A stretch of 64,000 bases of DNA from Nocardioides flavus (ex Wang et al. 2016) (GCF_014653115.1 NZ_BNAD01000004.1:186001-250000); one strand, 5' to 3'; shown: positions 1 to 10,153, counted from the stretch's first letter. A program made the numbers and translations. The notes: generated by a model from the sequence alone, not told the origin.

Positions 1-70
1 CCTGCTGGCGGGTGTTCACGTCGTCGCTGTAGACGAGGACCTTCAGGGAGCGCTCTGCGGCATCAGTCAC
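1..70 (-). CDS. Response-regulator-like protein, N-terminal fragment
   Basis: Only the first 23 codons lie in the window; the gene runs off the left edge. The visible N-terminus (VTDAAERSLKVLVYSDD) has a short hydrophobic beta strand followed by an acidic pair, as at the start of receiver (CheY-like) domains. A conserved actinobacterial receiver-like protein begins in this way, which is from memory and not searched. The GTG start is chosen because a TACGAT -10 hexamer ends 6 bases upstream, consistent with a leaderless transcript. The neighbour upstream in transcription is ctaG, also on the minus strand. Family assignment is tentative because most of the protein is missing. Confidence 0.45.
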   Translation of the reverse strand, partial: MTDAAERSLKVLVYSDDVNTRQQ

Positions 71-76
71 GGTGGC

Positions 77-82
77 ATCGTA
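77..82 (-). promoter_or_regulatory. -10 element of the receiver-like gene
   Basis: On the minus strand TACGAT ends 6 bases before the GTG start of the gene leaving the window. No Shine-Dalgarno sequence lies between them, so transcription probably begins at or next to the start codon (leaderless). Confidence 0.4.
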
Positions 83-137
83 ACCGTGGAGGTCTCGTGA
101 CGGGACTCCGTCCCTCCTCGACCAGCAGACGTGCGGG

Positions 138-1061
138 CTACTCGACCGCCGAGGAGGCGGAGCGCCGCTCCGCGAGGTCGAGGCGCCGGTCCTCGCGCGC
201 GGCCTCCTTCATCGACGAGCGCACCCACTGGATGAAGAGCACCGCGAAGAACAGCACGCCGATCAGGTCGCCGCTTGCCCACAGGATCCCGCCGGCAAGG
301 TGCTGATCGTCGAGCACCGGCGGCAGCCACGCCCCCATCGGCCCCTCGCGCAGCGCGAGGTAGTGCTCGCCGCCGATCAGTGTGGTCTGCCCCATGATCG
401 TGACGCCGAGGAAGGCGTGGAAGGGCAGGGTCATCAGCGTGAGCAGCACCCGGAACGGATGGCTGACGCGCCCCGGCACCGGGTCGACGCCCATCAGCGG
501 CCAGAAGAACAGCGTCCCGATGAGCACGAGGTGGATGTGCATCATCTCGTGGACGTACGCCGAGCTGAGGCTCGCGTCGTACCACGGGCTGAAGTAGAGC
601 GCCCACGGCGAAGCGATGTAGAGGACGAAGGTCAGCGGCGGGAACGCCAGCACCTTCGCGACCCGCGAGTGGAGCACCGCCAGCAGCCACCGGCGCGGCG
701 CCGCGGGAAGCGTACGGAGCGCGAGCGTCACCGGGGCACCGAGCGCCAGCGCGAGCGGCACCACCATCGACAGCAGCATGTGCTGGACCATGTGCACGCT
801 CAGCAGCGTCGTGTCGTACCGACCGAGGCCCGACAACGTCGCGAACGCGAACGAGCCCATCCCGAGGCCCACGAACGCCAGCGTCCGCCCCACCGGCCAG
901 CGGTCCCCGCGGCGTCGCAGCACCACCACGCCCCAGGCGTACAGGCCGACCGCCCAGACCGTCACCACGAACGGGATCGGGTCGATGCCCCAGTCGGTGA
1001 AGACCGTCCCGAGCGTGAATCTGGGGAGGGGTTCGGTGGCGTCGGACAGGGAGAGCAGCAC
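138..1061 (-). CDS. ctaG: Cytochrome c oxidase assembly protein, CtaG/caa3 type
   Basis: A polytopic membrane protein of 307 residues with about seven hydrophobic segments and conserved histidines in HMVQHMLL and [10 protein letters not shown]. This pattern fits the caa3_CtaG family (PF09678), which helps insert copper into cytochrome c oxidase at the membrane. The reading frame stays open to 1166, but GTG at 1061 is preferred: a CATAAA -10 sequence lies just upstream, and the extra residues would be Arg/Pro-rich sequence overlapping the divergent ctaE promoter. It is divergent from ctaE, which matches a role in oxidase biogenesis. No other family fits as well. Confidence 0.85.
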   Translation of the reverse strand: MLLSLSDATEPLPRFTLGTVFTDWGIDPIPFVVTVWAVGLYAWGVVVLRRRGDRWPVGRTLAFVGLGMGSFAFATLSGLGRYDTTLLSVHMVQHMLLSMVVPLALALGAPVTLALRTLPAAPRRWLLAVLHSRVAKVLAFPPLTFVLYIASPWALYFSPWYDASLSSAYVHEMMHIHLVLIGTLFFWPLMGVDPVPGRVSHPFRVLLTLMTLPFHAFLGVTIMGQTTLIGGEHYLALREGPMGAWLPPVLDDQHLAGGILWASGDLIGVLFFAVLFIQWVRSSMKEAAREDRRLDLAERRSASSAVE

Positions 1062-1070
1062 GCTGTGAAC

Positions 1071-1129
1071 TTTATGACGCCGCTGTACAGGGGGTCGGGG
1101 TGCCCTCGCTGGTCCCGTCCGGCCATAAT
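1071..1129. promoter_or_regulatory. Divergent ctaG/ctaE promoter region
   Basis: Two back-to-back -10 elements are visible. CATAAA on the minus strand (1071-1076) lies 9 bases before the ctaG GTG. CATAAT on the plus strand (1124-1129) lies 6 bases before the ctaE GTG at 1136. Neither gene has a Shine-Dalgarno sequence in the short remaining leader, so both mRNAs are probably leaderless or nearly so. No clear -35 match to TTGACA is seen. Confidence 0.5.
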
Positions 1130-1135
1130 GTCTGC

Positions 1136-1777
1136 GTGGCGACAGCAACTGCGACGATTCCGGCATCCCGGCTGCACGGGCACCACGACCGACCGAGCAT
1201 GGTCAGCGTGGGCACGATCATCTGGCTCTCCAGCGAGCTGATGTTCTTCGCGGCGCTCTTCGCCGCCTACTTCACCATCCGTGCGGTGAGCCCGGAGCTC
1301 TGGGCGCAGGAGACGGCCGACCTCAACGTCCCCTTCGCCACGGCCAACACCGCGATCCTGGTGGCGTCGTCCTTCGCCTGCCAGTGGGGCGTCTTCGCCG
1401 CCGAGCGCGGCCAGGTCGGGCGCACCGGCGGCCTGCTCAACTTCACCAAGTGGGGGCTGCGCGAGTGGTTCATCCTCACCTACGTGATGGGGGCCATCTT
1501 CATCGGCGGCCAGGCGCTGGAGTACGCCGAGCTCGTGCACCACGGCATCACCATGGGCAGCTCGGCCTACGGCTCGATGTTCTACCTGACCACCGGCTTC
1601 CACGGCCTGCACGTGACCGGCGGCCTCATCGCCTTCCTGTTCGTCCTGGGCCGCACCTACCTCGCGCGCCGCTTCACCCACGAGCAGGCCGTGACCGCGA
1701 TCGTCGTGTCCTACTACTGGCACTTCGTCGACGTGGTCTGGATCGGCCTGTTCTTCACGATCTACGTCATCAAGTAA
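1136..1777 (+). CDS. ctaE: Cytochrome c oxidase subunit III
   Basis: Subunit III of the aa3 oxidase, an integral membrane protein of 213 residues without redox cofactors. The sequence has five hydrophobic segments and family signatures: [20 protein letters not shown] near the N-terminus, [10 protein letters not shown] in the middle and [10 protein letters not shown] near the end. An in-frame GTG at 1100 would add 12 residues, but GTG 1136 gives the usual VATATA-type start and sits 6 bases after a CATAAT hexamer. It leads directly into qcrC (31-base gap), the ctaE-qcrCAB order normal for Actinobacteria, whose complexes III and IV form one supercomplex. Confidence 0.96.
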   Translation: MATATATIPASRLHGHHDRPSMVSVGTIIWLSSELMFFAALFAAYFTIRAVSPELWAQETADLNVPFATANTAILVASSFACQWGVFAAERGQVGRTGGLLNFTKWGLREWFILTYVMGAIFIGGQALEYAELVHHGITMGSSAYGSMFYLTTGFHGLHVTGGLIAFLFVLGRTYLARRFTHEQAVTAIVVSYYWHFVDVVWIGLFFTIYVIK

Positions 1778-1808
1778 CCCCCGTCCCCGCAACCGGCAAG
1801 GACTCATC

Positions 1809-2681
1809 GTGCGTTTGCTCAACCGAACCGCTGGTCGCCTCTCCCGGCACCGCCGGGGACCGCTTGCGGGTCTCGCGGTGCTGCTGCTGGGCCTCGTGAT
1901 CAGCGGCTCCCTCTTCACGGCCTTCTCCCCCGCCCAGGCTGACAACCAGCCGAGCGAGACCGAGCAGGTCGCGCAGGGCAAGGAGCTCTTCCTGGCCAGC
2001 TGCTCGTTCTGCCACGGGCAGAACGGCGAGGGCGTGCCCACCGTCCGCGACGGCTACCAGCTCGGCCCGTCGCTGGTCGGCGTCGGCGCCGCCGCCGTCG
2101 ACTTCCAGGTCGGCACCGGCCGCATGCCGATGGCCAGCCCGGGCCAGCAGGCCCCGAGCAAGAAGGTCGTGTTCACCGACGAGGAGATCGACGCGCTCGC
2201 CGCGTACGTCGCCTCGCTCGGCCCTGGCCCGGCGATCCCCGACGAGTCCGACTACTCCATCGAGGGACTCTCTGAGGAGGAGCGCGAGGAGGCCATCTCC
2301 CGCGGCGGCCAGATCTTCCTCACCAACTGCACCGCGTGCCACAACTTCAACGGCGCGGGCGGCGCCATGCCGCGCGGCGGGTACGCCCCGTCGCTGCACG
2401 GCGTCGAGCCCAAGTACATCTACGAGGCGATGCTCACCGGCCCCCAGCAGATGCCCAACTTCAGCAACGGCAACCTCTCCCCCGAGGAGAAGCGCGACGT
2501 CATCGCCTACCTCGGTAGTCTCGAAGAGACCCCCGAGTACGCCGGCTTCACCCTCGGTGGACTGGGTCCGGTGTCCGAAGGCCTGTTCGCCTGGCTCGTC
2601 GGCATCGGCGGACTTGTGGGTGCAGCGGTCTGGATCGCCTCGCACACGACGCGCAGCAACAAGAGCAAGGTGGACGCGTGA
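1809..2681 (+). CDS. qcrC: Ubiquinol/menaquinol-cytochrome c reductase, diheme cytochrome c subunit
   Basis: The diheme c subunit of the actinobacterial bc1-type complex, 290 residues. An N-terminal transmembrane anchor (about residues 19-40) is followed by two cytochrome c domains, each with CXXCH: Cys65-Cys68-His69 and Cys174-Cys177-His178. A second hydrophobic helix near residues 255-275 anchors the C-terminus. In this group the two haems pass electrons straight to the oxidase CuA site, replacing soluble cytochrome c. The GTG start has AAGGAC a few bases upstream. The stop overlaps the qcrA start (GTGA). Confidence 0.96.
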   Translation: MRLLNRTAGRLSRHRRGPLAGLAVLLLGLVISGSLFTAFSPAQADNQPSETEQVAQGKELFLASCSFCHGQNGEGVPTVRDGYQLGPSLVGVGAAAVDFQVGTGRMPMASPGQQAPSKKVVFTDEEIDALAAYVASLGPGPAIPDESDYSIEGLSEEEREEAISRGGQIFLTNCTACHNFNGAGGAMPRGGYAPSLHGVEPKYIYEAMLTGPQQMPNFSNGNLSPEEKRDVIAYLGSLEETPEYAGFTLGGLGPVSEGLFAWLVGIGGLVGAAVWIASHTTRSNKSKVDA

Positions 2682-3751
2682 GCAACGACAACACCCCCTC
2701 CCCGTACGAGTCGCACGTGCCCTCGCACCGCGAGGCCGAGCCGATCCCGGACCCGGGGCTCCCCGCTCACACCTGGCGCCCGACCGACGTCGACCCCAAG
2801 GCCGAGAAGCGCGCCGAGCGCCAGATCGCCGCGATGTTCGTCGCCGCCATGGTCTTCGCCGTGCTGTTCGTCGTCGCCTACTTCTCCTTCGAGATCGGCG
2901 ACAGCTGGGACACCTTCGGCGGCCTGGGCGCCTCGACGGTCACCCTGGGCCTGACCCTGGGCATGAGCCTGCTGCTGATCGGTACCGGCATCATCCAGCT
3001 GGCCCGCAAGCTCATGGCCGACGCCGAGATGGTCGAGATGCGCCACCCCGCCGCCTCCCCGCCGGAGGACCGCGAGGCCACCATCCAGGCGCTCAACGAC
3101 GGACTCGACGAGGCCGGCATCGGCCGTCGCCCGCTCGTGCGCAACACGATGCTCGGCGCCGTCGGCGTCTTGGGCCTGCCCGCCGTCGTGCTCCTGCGCG
3201 ACCTCGCGCCGGGCAACGCGCTCGACATCAACAAGCTGGCCCACACGATCTGGGAGCCGGGCATGCGCCTGGTGCGCGACGTCGTCGGCACCCCCATCCT
3301 GGCCAGCGAGGTCGAGATGGGCGACCTGATCAACGCCGCGCCGGAGGCGATGTTCCCCAGCGAGGAGAACGGCTACCCCGAGCTCGAGGGCGCCGAGGAG
3401 CAGGCGGAGAAGGCCAAGGGCGCGATCATCATCGTCCGCATGGACCCCTCCGAGCTCACGGAGGCCACGCAGCCGGACAAGTGGACCGTGGACGGCATCA
3501 TCTGCTACTCGAAGATCTGCACCCACGTGGGCTGCCCGATCTCCCTCTACGAGCGGACCACGCACCACGTGCTCTGCCCGTGCCACCAGTCGACCTTCGA
3601 CCTCGCCGACGGCGCCAAGGTCGTGTTCGGTCCGGCTGCCCGCGCTCTTCCCCAGCTGCCCATCGCGGTGGACGAAGAGGGCTACCTGGTCGCGCAGAGC
3701 GACTTCACCGAGCCCATCGGGGCCAGCTTTTGGGAGCGTGAGAAGCTGTGA
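2678..3751 (+). CDS. qcrA: Rieske iron-sulfur subunit of the bc1-type complex
   Basis: Carries the [2Fe-2S] Rieske centre that takes an electron from menaquinol. It has 357 residues. The charged N-terminal region and three membrane segments (two near residues 50-110, one near 155-175) are typical of actinobacterial QcrA, unlike the single-span mitochondrial protein. The ligand motifs are CTHVGC (Cys281, His283) and CPCHQS (Cys300, His303); Cys286 and Cys302 would form the stabilising disulfide. Overlaps qcrC upstream and qcrB downstream by 4 bases each, so translation is probably coupled. Confidence 0.96.
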   Translation: MSNDNTPSPYESHVPSHREAEPIPDPGLPAHTWRPTDVDPKAEKRAERQIAAMFVAAMVFAVLFVVAYFSFEIGDSWDTFGGLGASTVTLGLTLGMSLLLIGTGIIQLARKLMADAEMVEMRHPAASPPEDREATIQALNDGLDEAGIGRRPLVRNTMLGAVGVLGLPAVVLLRDLAPGNALDINKLAHTIWEPGMRLVRDVVGTPILASEVEMGDLINAAPEAMFPSEENGYPELEGAEEQAEKAKGAIIIVRMDPSELTEATQPDKWTVDGIICYSKICTHVGCPISLYERTTHHVLCPCHQSTFDLADGAKVVFGPAARALPQLPIAVDEEGYLVAQSDFTEPIGASFWEREKL

Positions 3752-5502
3752 GCAGCATCGACACCAGCAAGGTGGCGACCAGCAACCGCACCGACGCCGC
3801 CACCGCGTCGAAGCCCGGCCGTGCCGGCTCGCTGGCCACGTGGGCCGACGACCGCCTCGGCCTCGCCTCGGCCATGAAGAAGAACCTGCGCAAGGTCTTC
3901 CCCGACCACTGGTCGTTCATGCTCGGTGAGATCGCGCTGTGGAGCTTCGTCGTGCTGCTCCTCACCGGCGTGTTCCTCACGCTGTGGTTCAACCCGTCCA
4001 TGGGTCACATCACCTACGAGGGCTCCTACGACCAGCTGCGCGGCGTCGGGATGTCGGAGTCGATGGCCTCGACCCTGCACATCTCCTTCGACGTGCGCGG
4101 CGGCCTGCTGATGCGCCAGATGCACCACTGGGCGGCGTCGATCTTCGTCGCCTCGATGATGGTCCACCTGCTGCGCGTCGCCTTCACCGGCGCCTACCGC
4201 AAGCCCCGCGAGCTCAACTGGGTCATCGGCTGCCTGCTGCTGCTGCTCGGCACGCTCGAGGGCTTCACCGGCTACTCGCTGCCCGACGACCTGCTCTCCG
4301 GCACCGGCGTCCGCGCCGCCGACGGCTTCCTGAAGGCCACCCCGGTCGTGGGGACGTACATGTCGTTCCTGCTCTTCGGCGGCGAGTTCCCCGGCGAGTC
4401 GATCATCCCGCGGCTCTACATCATCCACGTGCTGCTGATCCCGGGCATCCTGCTCGCCCTGATCGCCGCCCACATGCTGCTGCTCGTCTACCACAAGCAC
4501 ACGCAGTGGCCCGGCCCCGGCCGCACCGAGCAGAACGTCGTCGGCTACCCGATGCTCCCCGTGTACGCCGCCAAGGCCGGTGGCTTCTTCTTCATGGTCT
4601 TTGGCGTCATCGCCATCATGGGCGGCCTGATGTCGATCAACCCGGTCTGGAAGTTCGGCCCCTACGACCCGACCAAGGTCACGGCCGGCTCGCAGCCCGA
4701 CTGGTACATGGGCTGGCCCGACGGCCTGCTGCGCATCATCCCGACCGGCTGGGAGTCGGTGATCTTCGGCTACACGATCTCCTGGAACGTGATGCTGCCG
4801 ATCCTCATCCTGCCGCCGCTGATGCTCGTCATCCTGATGCTGCTGCCCTTCATCGAGGGCTGGATCACCGGTGACAAGCGCGACCACCACCTGCTCCAGC
4901 GCCCGCGCAACGCTCCGACGCGCACCGCGGTCATGGTGGCGCTGATGACCTTCTACGGCCTCGCCTGGGCCGCGGGCGGCAACGACATCATCGCCATCAG
5001 GCTCGACCTGAGCATCAACCAGATCACCTACTTCATGCGGGTGGCGATCTTCCTCGGGCCGATCCTCGCGTTCTGGATCACCCGCCGCTGGTGCATCTCG
5101 CTGCAGCGCCACGACAACGAGAAGCTGCTCCACGGCTACGAGACGGGCGTCATCACCCGCTCGCCCGAGGGCGCGTACGCCGAGCGTCACCTGCCGATCA
5201 ACCCGACCTCCGCCTACACGCTCACCGCGCGTGACCGCGACGAGGTCTACACGGTCGGCAGCGACACCGACGCCGCGGGCGTGGACGCTCCGAACTCCCG
5301 CTCGGAGAAGCTGCGCGCGAAGCTGTCGTCGTGGATGTACAGCCACAACGTGCAGAAGCCCACGCGGGCCGAGCTCGAGGAGGCGCACCACCACGCCGAG
5401 CACGAGGCCGAGCTCCAGGCGGGTCTCGACCACCCGGTCGACGGTCACCAGTTCGACGACCACCGCCTGCGCGACACGACCGACGTGCCGCTGCGCGACT
5501 GA
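3748..5502 (+). CDS. qcrB: Cytochrome b subunit of the bc1-type complex
   Basis: The cytochrome b subunit (584 residues) that binds two b haems and both quinone sites. The N-terminal half has the haem-bearing helices (MRQMHHWAASIFVASMMVHL; HVLLIPGILLALIAAHMLLL) and a PDWYMGW-type Qo region where mitochondrial cytochrome b has PEWY. A hydrophilic C-terminal tail of over 100 residues, rich in His and Glu, follows the last helix, as usual in Actinobacteria. The GTG start overlaps the qcrA stop. It is the last gene of ctaE-qcrCAB and is followed by a strong terminator. QcrB is a known antimycobacterial drug target. Confidence 0.96.
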   Translation: MSSIDTSKVATSNRTDAATASKPGRAGSLATWADDRLGLASAMKKNLRKVFPDHWSFMLGEIALWSFVVLLLTGVFLTLWFNPSMGHITYEGSYDQLRGVGMSESMASTLHISFDVRGGLLMRQMHHWAASIFVASMMVHLLRVAFTGAYRKPRELNWVIGCLLLLLGTLEGFTGYSLPDDLLSGTGVRAADGFLKATPVVGTYMSFLLFGGEFPGESIIPRLYIIHVLLIPGILLALIAAHMLLLVYHKHTQWPGPGRTEQNVVGYPMLPVYAAKAGGFFFMVFGVIAIMGGLMSINPVWKFGPYDPTKVTAGSQPDWYMGWPDGLLRIIPTGWESVIFGYTISWNVMLPILILPPLMLVILMLLPFIEGWITGDKRDHHLLQRPRNAPTRTAVMVALMTFYGLAWAAGGNDIIAIRLDLSINQITYFMRVAIFLGPILAFWITRRWCISLQRHDNEKLLHGYETGVITRSPEGAYAERHLPINPTSAYTLTARDRDEVYTVGSDTDAAGVDAPNSRSEKLRAKLSSWMYSHNVQKPTRAELEEAHHHAEHEAELQAGLDHPVDGHQFDDHRLRDTTDVPLRD

Positions 5503-5518
5503 GCAACACGCACCACGC

Positions 5519-5555
5519 ACGAGGGCCCGCCGGGATCATCCCGGCGGGCCCTCGT
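5519..5555 (+). terminator. Terminator after qcrB
   Basis: A perfect 17-bp stem (5519-5535 with 5539-5555) around a 3-base TCA loop, 16 bases after the qcrB stop. No strong T-run follows, which is common for high-GC intrinsic terminators. It separates qcrB from the convergent L,D-transpeptidase and could act in both directions. Confidence 0.85.
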
Positions 5556-5574
5556 CGTACGTCCTCAGGACGGG

Positions 5575-6798
5575 TCAGCCGAGCGCGGAGCCCTGCCGCC
5601 ACTCGGCCGCGGAGAGGTTCCAGTCGCCGAAGCCGTTCTCGAGGGTCATCTGCCGCTCCGAACCCGTGACCTCGACGACGTCACCGCGGCGGGTGCGGTC
5701 GTAGAGCCACTGGGCGTCGGCCAGGCTCATCCCGACGCAGCCGTGGGACACGTTGGCGCTGCCCTGCGACCCGGCCGACCACGGAGCTGCATGGAGGAAC
5801 TCGCCGGAGTAGGTGACGCGCATGGCGTACTGCACGTTGGAGAGGTCGTAGTACTCCGGGTCGGACTCGTCGACGCCGATCGTGGCGGCGTTCATCCGCT
5901 TGCGGCGGAACTTCTCGATGATCACCTTCGTGCCCGAGCGGGTCTCCCACCCCGCCTTGCCGGCACTGATCGGCATGGTCCGGGCGAGGGTCCCGTTGAC
6001 GAAGGTGCGCATCGTGTGGGTGCTGACGTCGACGCGGCTGACGACGGAGTCGCCGACATGGAAGTCGATGCTGCGTGACTCCTGGCCGTAGATGCCGTTG
6101 CCGGCGGGCAGGCTGTTGATGTCGAGGTCGACGGACACGTCCGTGCCGGCCTTCCAGTAGCGCGCGGGACGGTAGTGCGCCTCACGGTCGCTCAGCCAGT
6201 ACCAGGAGCCCTTCTGCGCCGGCGTGCTGGTGACCCGCATGTGCTTCTCGAAGAGCGCCCGGTCGGTCACCGGCAGGTCGAAGGTGACCACGACCGGCAT
6301 GCCGACGCCGACGGTCTCGCCGTCGAGCGGTGCGACGGAAGCGAAGGTCTGCTCGTCGAGGGTCAGGTCGACCGTGTGGAACCTCCGGGTCCGCTCGACG
6401 CTGCGTCCGTCGGACCGGGTCGCGGTCGCGGTGACCGTGTAGTCGGTGCCGGGCTCGAGCAGCGTCGAGGAGGTCCACGTGCCGTCGGAGACCGTGCCCT
6501 CCACCGCACCGGCCTCGGACCTCACCCGTACGGTCTCCAGCGTCCCACCGGAGGCGGTGACCGTGACGGGCGTGTCGATGGGCACGGCGGCGGGGTCGGC
6601 CCAGCTCGTCCGGAGCCGCACCGGCTCCTGCCGGGCCTCCTCAGCCGCGTTCCCGGCCCGCGCGGAGCCCTGGGCGGCCTCGCCGGGCCCCGAGGCGGCG
6701 GTGCACGCACCGAGGCCGCCGGTCAGCAGGACCATCGTCGCAGCGACCGCCGTACGACGGCGCGCGACGTGCGTGGATCCGAGCGCGCGTGAGCGCAT
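5575..6798 (-). CDS. L,D-transpeptidase lipoprotein (Ig-like and YkuD domains)
   Basis: Cross-links peptidoglycan 3-3 at the outer face of the membrane. From the ATG at 6798 the protein has 407 residues. A signal sequence ends in a lipobox (LLTGGLGAC), so it is probably lipid-anchored. One or two Ig-like domains follow (about residues 50-280), then a YkuD catalytic domain with His336 and the SHGC motif (His352, catalytic Cys354). This matches the mycobacterial Ldt architecture. The frame stays open upstream to 6954, but that extension would overlap ctaF and a terminator and would bury the signal peptide. It lies between the two respiratory operons without an obvious functional link. Confidence 0.92.
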   Translation of the reverse strand: MRSRALGSTHVARRRTAVAATMVLLTGGLGACTAASGPGEAAQGSARAGNAAEEARQEPVRLRTSWADPAAVPIDTPVTVTASGGTLETVRVRSEAGAVEGTVSDGTWTSSTLLEPGTDYTVTATATRSDGRSVERTRRFHTVDLTLDEQTFASVAPLDGETVGVGMPVVVTFDLPVTDRALFEKHMRVTSTPAQKGSWYWLSDREAHYRPARYWKAGTDVSVDLDINSLPAGNGIYGQESRSIDFHVGDSVVSRVDVSTHTMRTFVNGTLARTMPISAGKAGWETRSGTKVIIEKFRRKRMNAATIGVDESDPEYYDLSNVQYAMRVTYSGEFLHAAPWSAGSQGSANVSHGCVGMSLADAQWLYDRTRRGDVVEVTGSERQMTLENGFGDWNLSAAEWRQGSALG

Positions 6799-6847
6799 GC
6801 GAGAAACCCCCCGTGCGGTGCCCGCCCGGTCGGGCGGTGGAACAGAA

Positions 6848-6879
6848 GAACCCGTCCAGAGTACGTCCTGGACGGGTTC
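6848..6879 (-). terminator. Terminator of the ctaC-ctaD-ctaF operon
   Basis: A perfect 12-bp stem (6848-6859 with 6868-6879) with an 8-base loop, 17 bases past the ctaF stop. On the minus strand the 3' flank is T-rich (TTCTTCTGTT), supporting termination of the cta operon before the L,D-transpeptidase gene. Confidence 0.8.
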
Positions 6880-6895
6880 CTCGAAAAAGCGCAGG

Positions 6896-7294
6896 TCAGT
6901 GAGCGTGCTCTCCGCGGTAGTACTCGAAGACGAAGCCGCACGTGACGACCGCACCGACGGTGAAGCCGATGATCACCAGCCACCAGGCCGACATCGCGGT
7001 GCCGTAGACGATCACGCCGAGGGCGAGGGCGCACCACAGGGGCCACCAGGAGTAGGGCGGGAAGAAGCCCAGCTCACCGGCGCCGTCGGCGATCTCGCCG
7101 TCCTTGCGGTCCTCGGGGCGCGAGTCCATGCGCGAGGCGTGGAAGCCGAGGTACATCGTGACCATGCCGAACAGCAGGGCCGTCATGACCAGGGCCGTCG
7201 TGCCGGTCCAGTCCTCCGCGAGGAACCAGTAGGCCGGGGTCACGACCGCCACGAACAGCGCGGTCACACCGAAGATCCATGCCTCGGCCTTCAT
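6896..7294 (-). CDS. ctaF: Cytochrome c oxidase subunit IV, actinobacterial type
   Basis: Small membrane subunit of the actinobacterial aa3 oxidase, 132 residues with four predicted helices (two near residues 5-55, two near 82-125). A polar loop rich in Asp and Glu separates the pairs, and the [10 protein letters not shown] segment is characteristic of the family. It carries no cofactor and is thought to stabilise the supercomplex. ATG at 7294 overlaps the ctaD stop, so it is the last gene of ctaC-ctaD-ctaF. Confidence 0.93.
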   Translation of the reverse strand: MKAEAWIFGVTALFVAVVTPAYWFLAEDWTGTTALVMTALLFGMVTMYLGFHASRMDSRPEDRKDGEIADGAGELGFFPPYSWWPLWCALALGVIVYGTAMSAWWLVIIGFTVGAVVTCGFVFEYYRGEHAH

Positions 7295-9078
7295 CGGTCG
7301 TCCTCCTCGGTGTGCGTGTGGGGCTCGGCGACGCCGTCCGCACGGTCGCGGAGCATCTCCTCGCGACCGTCGACCTCGGGGGCGTCAGCCACGTCCCCGT
7401 TGCGCTCGGCCGGGTTCTCGTGCAGCTCGAGCAGCGCGATCTCCGGGTGGTGCAGGTCGAAGGCCGGCGACTCCGAGCGGATGCGCGGCAGCATGTGGAA
7501 GTTGTGGCGCGGCGGCGGGCAGCTCGTCGCCCACTCCAGGGAGCGGCCCCAGCCCCACGGGTCGTCCACCTCGACCTTCGGCCCCTTGGCGGAGACGTAC
7601 ACGTTGTAGAGGAACGGCAGCGTGGAGGCACCGAGCAGGAACGCTCCGACCGTGGAGATCTGGTTCAGCGTGGTGAACCCGTCCTCGGGGAGGTAGTCGG
7701 CGTAGCGGCGCGGCATGCCCTCGACACCCAGCCAGTGCTGGACGAGGAAGGTGGTGTGGAAGCCGATGAACAGGATCCAGAAGTGCAGCTTGCCGAGCCG
7801 CTCGTCGAGCATCTTGCCAGTCATCTTGGGCCACCAGAAGTAGAAGCCGGCGAACATCGCGAACACCACGGTGCCGAAGACGACGTAGTGGAAGTGCGCC
7901 ACCACGAAGTAGGAGTCGGACACGTGGAAGTCCAGCGGCGGGCTGGCCAGGATGACTCCGGTGAGACCACCGAACAGGAAGGTCGTCAGGAAGCCGATCG
8001 ACCACAGCATCGGGTTGTCGAAGGACAGGGACCCGCCCCACATCGTGCCGATCCAGTTGAAGAACTTCACGCCGGTCGGCACGGCGATGAGGAACGTCAT
8101 GCCGGAGAAGAACGGCAGGTCGACCGCACCGGTGACGAACATGTGGTGGGCCCACACGGCCACCGAGAGCATCGCGATGCCGAGGGTCGCGGCGACCAGG
8201 CCGACGTAGCCGAAGATCGGCTTGCGGCTGAACACCGGGAGGATCTCGGAGATGATGCCGAAGAACGGCAGCGCGATGATGTAGACCTCGGGGTGCCCGA
8301 AGAACCAGAACAGGTGCTGCCACAGGATCGGACCGCCGTGCGCGGGGTCGAAGACGTGGGCACCCAGGATGCGGTCGGCCTCGAGCGAGAGCAGCGCGCC
8401 GGCGAGGATCGGGAAGACCAGGATCACGAGCATGCTGGTGATCAGCGTGTTCCACACGAAGATCGGCATCCGGAACATCGTCATGCCGGGCGCACGCATG
8501 CAGATGATCGTGGTGATGAAGTTGACGCCACCGAGGATGGAGCCGAGGCCGGCCATCCAGAGGCCCATGATCCAGAGGTCGCCACCGACACCCGGGCTGC
8601 GTACGGCGTCGGAGAGCGGCGTGTAGGCGAACCAGCCGAAGTCGGCGGCGCCCTGCGGCGTGAGGAAGCCCGAGGCGGCGATCAGGCCGCCGAAGAGGAA
8701 CAGCCAGTAGCTGAACATGTTGAGGCGCGGGAACGCCACGTCGGGCGCGCCGATCTGCAGCGGCATGATGACGTTGGCGAAGCCGAAGAACAGCGGCGTC
8801 GCGAACAGCAGCAGCATGATCGTGCCGTGCATCGTGAACAGCTGGTTGTAGAGCTGGTCGTTGACGATCTGCTGCCCCGGGTAGGCCAGCTCGGACCGGA
8901 TCAGCATGGCCATCAGGCCGGCGATCAGGAACCACGCGAACGACGTGATCAGGTACATCTTGCCGATCAGCTTGTGATCGGTGGTCGTGAGGATGCGCAC
9001 GACCTGCTCACCCAGGGCCTTCTTGCGCTCCGGCGGCGGCGCCGCGGCGTGCGGCGTGGTGGTGGTTGCGGCACTCAC
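7291..9078 (-). CDS. ctaD: Cytochrome c oxidase subunit I
   Basis: The catalytic subunit that reduces O2 at a haem a3-CuB centre and pumps protons; 595 residues with twelve predicted helices. Diagnostic segments are present: [14 protein letters not shown], which carries the CuB His and the cross-linked Tyr, and WAHHMF, the other CuB histidines. A cytoplasmic tail rich in Asp, Glu and His follows the last helix. GTG at 9078 overlaps the ctaC stop by 4 bases. Confidence 0.97.
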   Translation of the reverse strand: MSAATTTTPHAAAPPPERKKALGEQVVRILTTTDHKLIGKMYLITSFAWFLIAGLMAMLIRSELAYPGQQIVNDQLYNQLFTMHGTIMLLLFATPLFFGFANVIMPLQIGAPDVAFPRLNMFSYWLFLFGGLIAASGFLTPQGAADFGWFAYTPLSDAVRSPGVGGDLWIMGLWMAGLGSILGGVNFITTIICMRAPGMTMFRMPIFVWNTLITSMLVILVFPILAGALLSLEADRILGAHVFDPAHGGPILWQHLFWFFGHPEVYIIALPFFGIISEILPVFSRKPIFGYVGLVAATLGIAMLSVAVWAHHMFVTGAVDLPFFSGMTFLIAVPTGVKFFNWIGTMWGGSLSFDNPMLWSIGFLTTFLFGGLTGVILASPPLDFHVSDSYFVVAHFHYVVFGTVVFAMFAGFYFWWPKMTGKMLDERLGKLHFWILFIGFHTTFLVQHWLGVEGMPRRYADYLPEDGFTTLNQISTVGAFLLGASTLPFLYNVYVSAKGPKVEVDDPWGWGRSLEWATSCPPPRHNFHMLPRIRSESPAFDLHHPEIALLELHENPAERNGDVADAPEVDGREEMLRDRADGVAEPHTHTEEDDR

Positions 9079-10001
9079 TCGCTGTGTCCTTCCGACTCGT
9101 CATCGAGACCGGCCTGGTCCCGGACGTAGCTGCCGCCGAGGATCGGGGTCTCGGCGGTGTTGCCGGCCTCGGCCAGGTCGGCGAGGTAGGCCTGGTACTC
9201 CGACTGGCTGACGACCTCGACGTTGAAGAGCATCCGGGAGTGGGACACACCGCAGAGCTCGTAGCACTTGCCGGCGTAGGTGCCCTCGACGGTCGGGGTG
9301 ACCTGGAGCTTGTTGACCCGGCCGGGGATGACGTCCATCTTGACGAGGAACGACGGCACGCCGAAGTCGTGGATCACGTCGGCGGCGTGGAGGTTGAACT
9401 GGATGGTCTGGTCGACCGGGATCACCAGCGTCGGGATGTTGGCACCGGTGCCGGAGGTGTAGACGTAGGAGTCGTACGCGAAGTCGGGCTCGCCCTCGTC
9501 GTCGAACGTGCCCTCGGCGGCGGGGTCCTGCTCACCGACGCCGTGGTTGAAGGTCCACGACCACTGCTGGCCGAGGACCTCGACGGTCATGTCGGGCTCG
9601 GGATCGATCTTGAGGACCTCGTCCTGGACGCGGACGGTGTGGAAGAAGAACACCACGCACATCAGCACCGGGGCGATCGTGTAGAAGACCTCGAGCGGCA
9701 GGTTGTAGCGCGTCTGCCGCGGCACCTCGTCGTCGCTGCGCCGGCGGAACTTGACCACGGCGTAGAAGATCAGGCCCCAGACGATGACGCCCGTGACCAT
9801 GGCTGCGACCCAGGCCCACTTCCACAGCTCGTAGGTGAACGGACCCTCCGCGCTGGCCCGGTCGGGCATCGCGAGGTTGCGGATCTGGTGCTGGTCGGCC
9901 TCCGAGCATCCGGCGAGCACCAGCATCGTCACGCCCAGCAGCGCGACCTTCAGGGTGCGCCTCACGGGCACGCCTGGAAGGTTGGGGACTTGCAGACCCA
10001 C
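9075..10001 (-). CDS. ctaC: Cytochrome c oxidase subunit II (CuA)
   Basis: Receives electrons from QcrC through the dinuclear CuA centre. From GTG 10001 it has 308 residues: a signal sequence with lipobox (LVLAGC), two transmembrane helices (about residues 50-75 and 95-115), then an extracellular cupredoxin domain. The CuA ligands are in [12 protein letters not shown]. An acidic insertion (residues about 140-170) is typical of actinobacterial CtaC. The frame extends to GTG 10052, but that would put extra residues before the signal peptide. First gene of ctaC-ctaD-ctaF. Confidence 0.95.
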   Translation of the reverse strand: MGLQVPNLPGVPVRRTLKVALLGVTMLVLAGCSEADQHQIRNLAMPDRASAEGPFTYELWKWAWVAAMVTGVIVWGLIFYAVVKFRRRSDDEVPRQTRYNLPLEVFYTIAPVLMCVVFFFHTVRVQDEVLKIDPEPDMTVEVLGQQWSWTFNHGVGEQDPAAEGTFDDEGEPDFAYDSYVYTSGTGANIPTLVIPVDQTIQFNLHAADVIHDFGVPSFLVKMDVIPGRVNKLQVTPTVEGTYAGKCYELCGVSHSRMLFNVEVVSQSEYQAYLADLAEAGNTAETPILGGSYVRDQAGLDDESEGHSE

Positions 10002-10139
10002 TGATGAGCCTCTCTCTCGGTCCTTCTCGACGTACGCAAGAGTATCCCCCACACGCCACGTCGTGCGGGGCAGGGTCGGGTGTCGGCCGATCTGCGCAGG
10101 TCAGGCTCCGTACGGGCGCGAGGAGCCGGCCGGGCGTGG

Positions 10140-10145
10140 CATAAG
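10140..10145 (+). promoter_or_regulatory. -10 element of the cysteine desulfurase gene
   Basis: CATAAG ends 8 bases before the GTG start at 10154, and no Shine-Dalgarno sequence is present. A leaderless transcript is likely. The divergent ctaC promoter lies in the same 150-base gap. Confidence 0.4.
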
Positions 10146-10153
10146 TTGCCCGT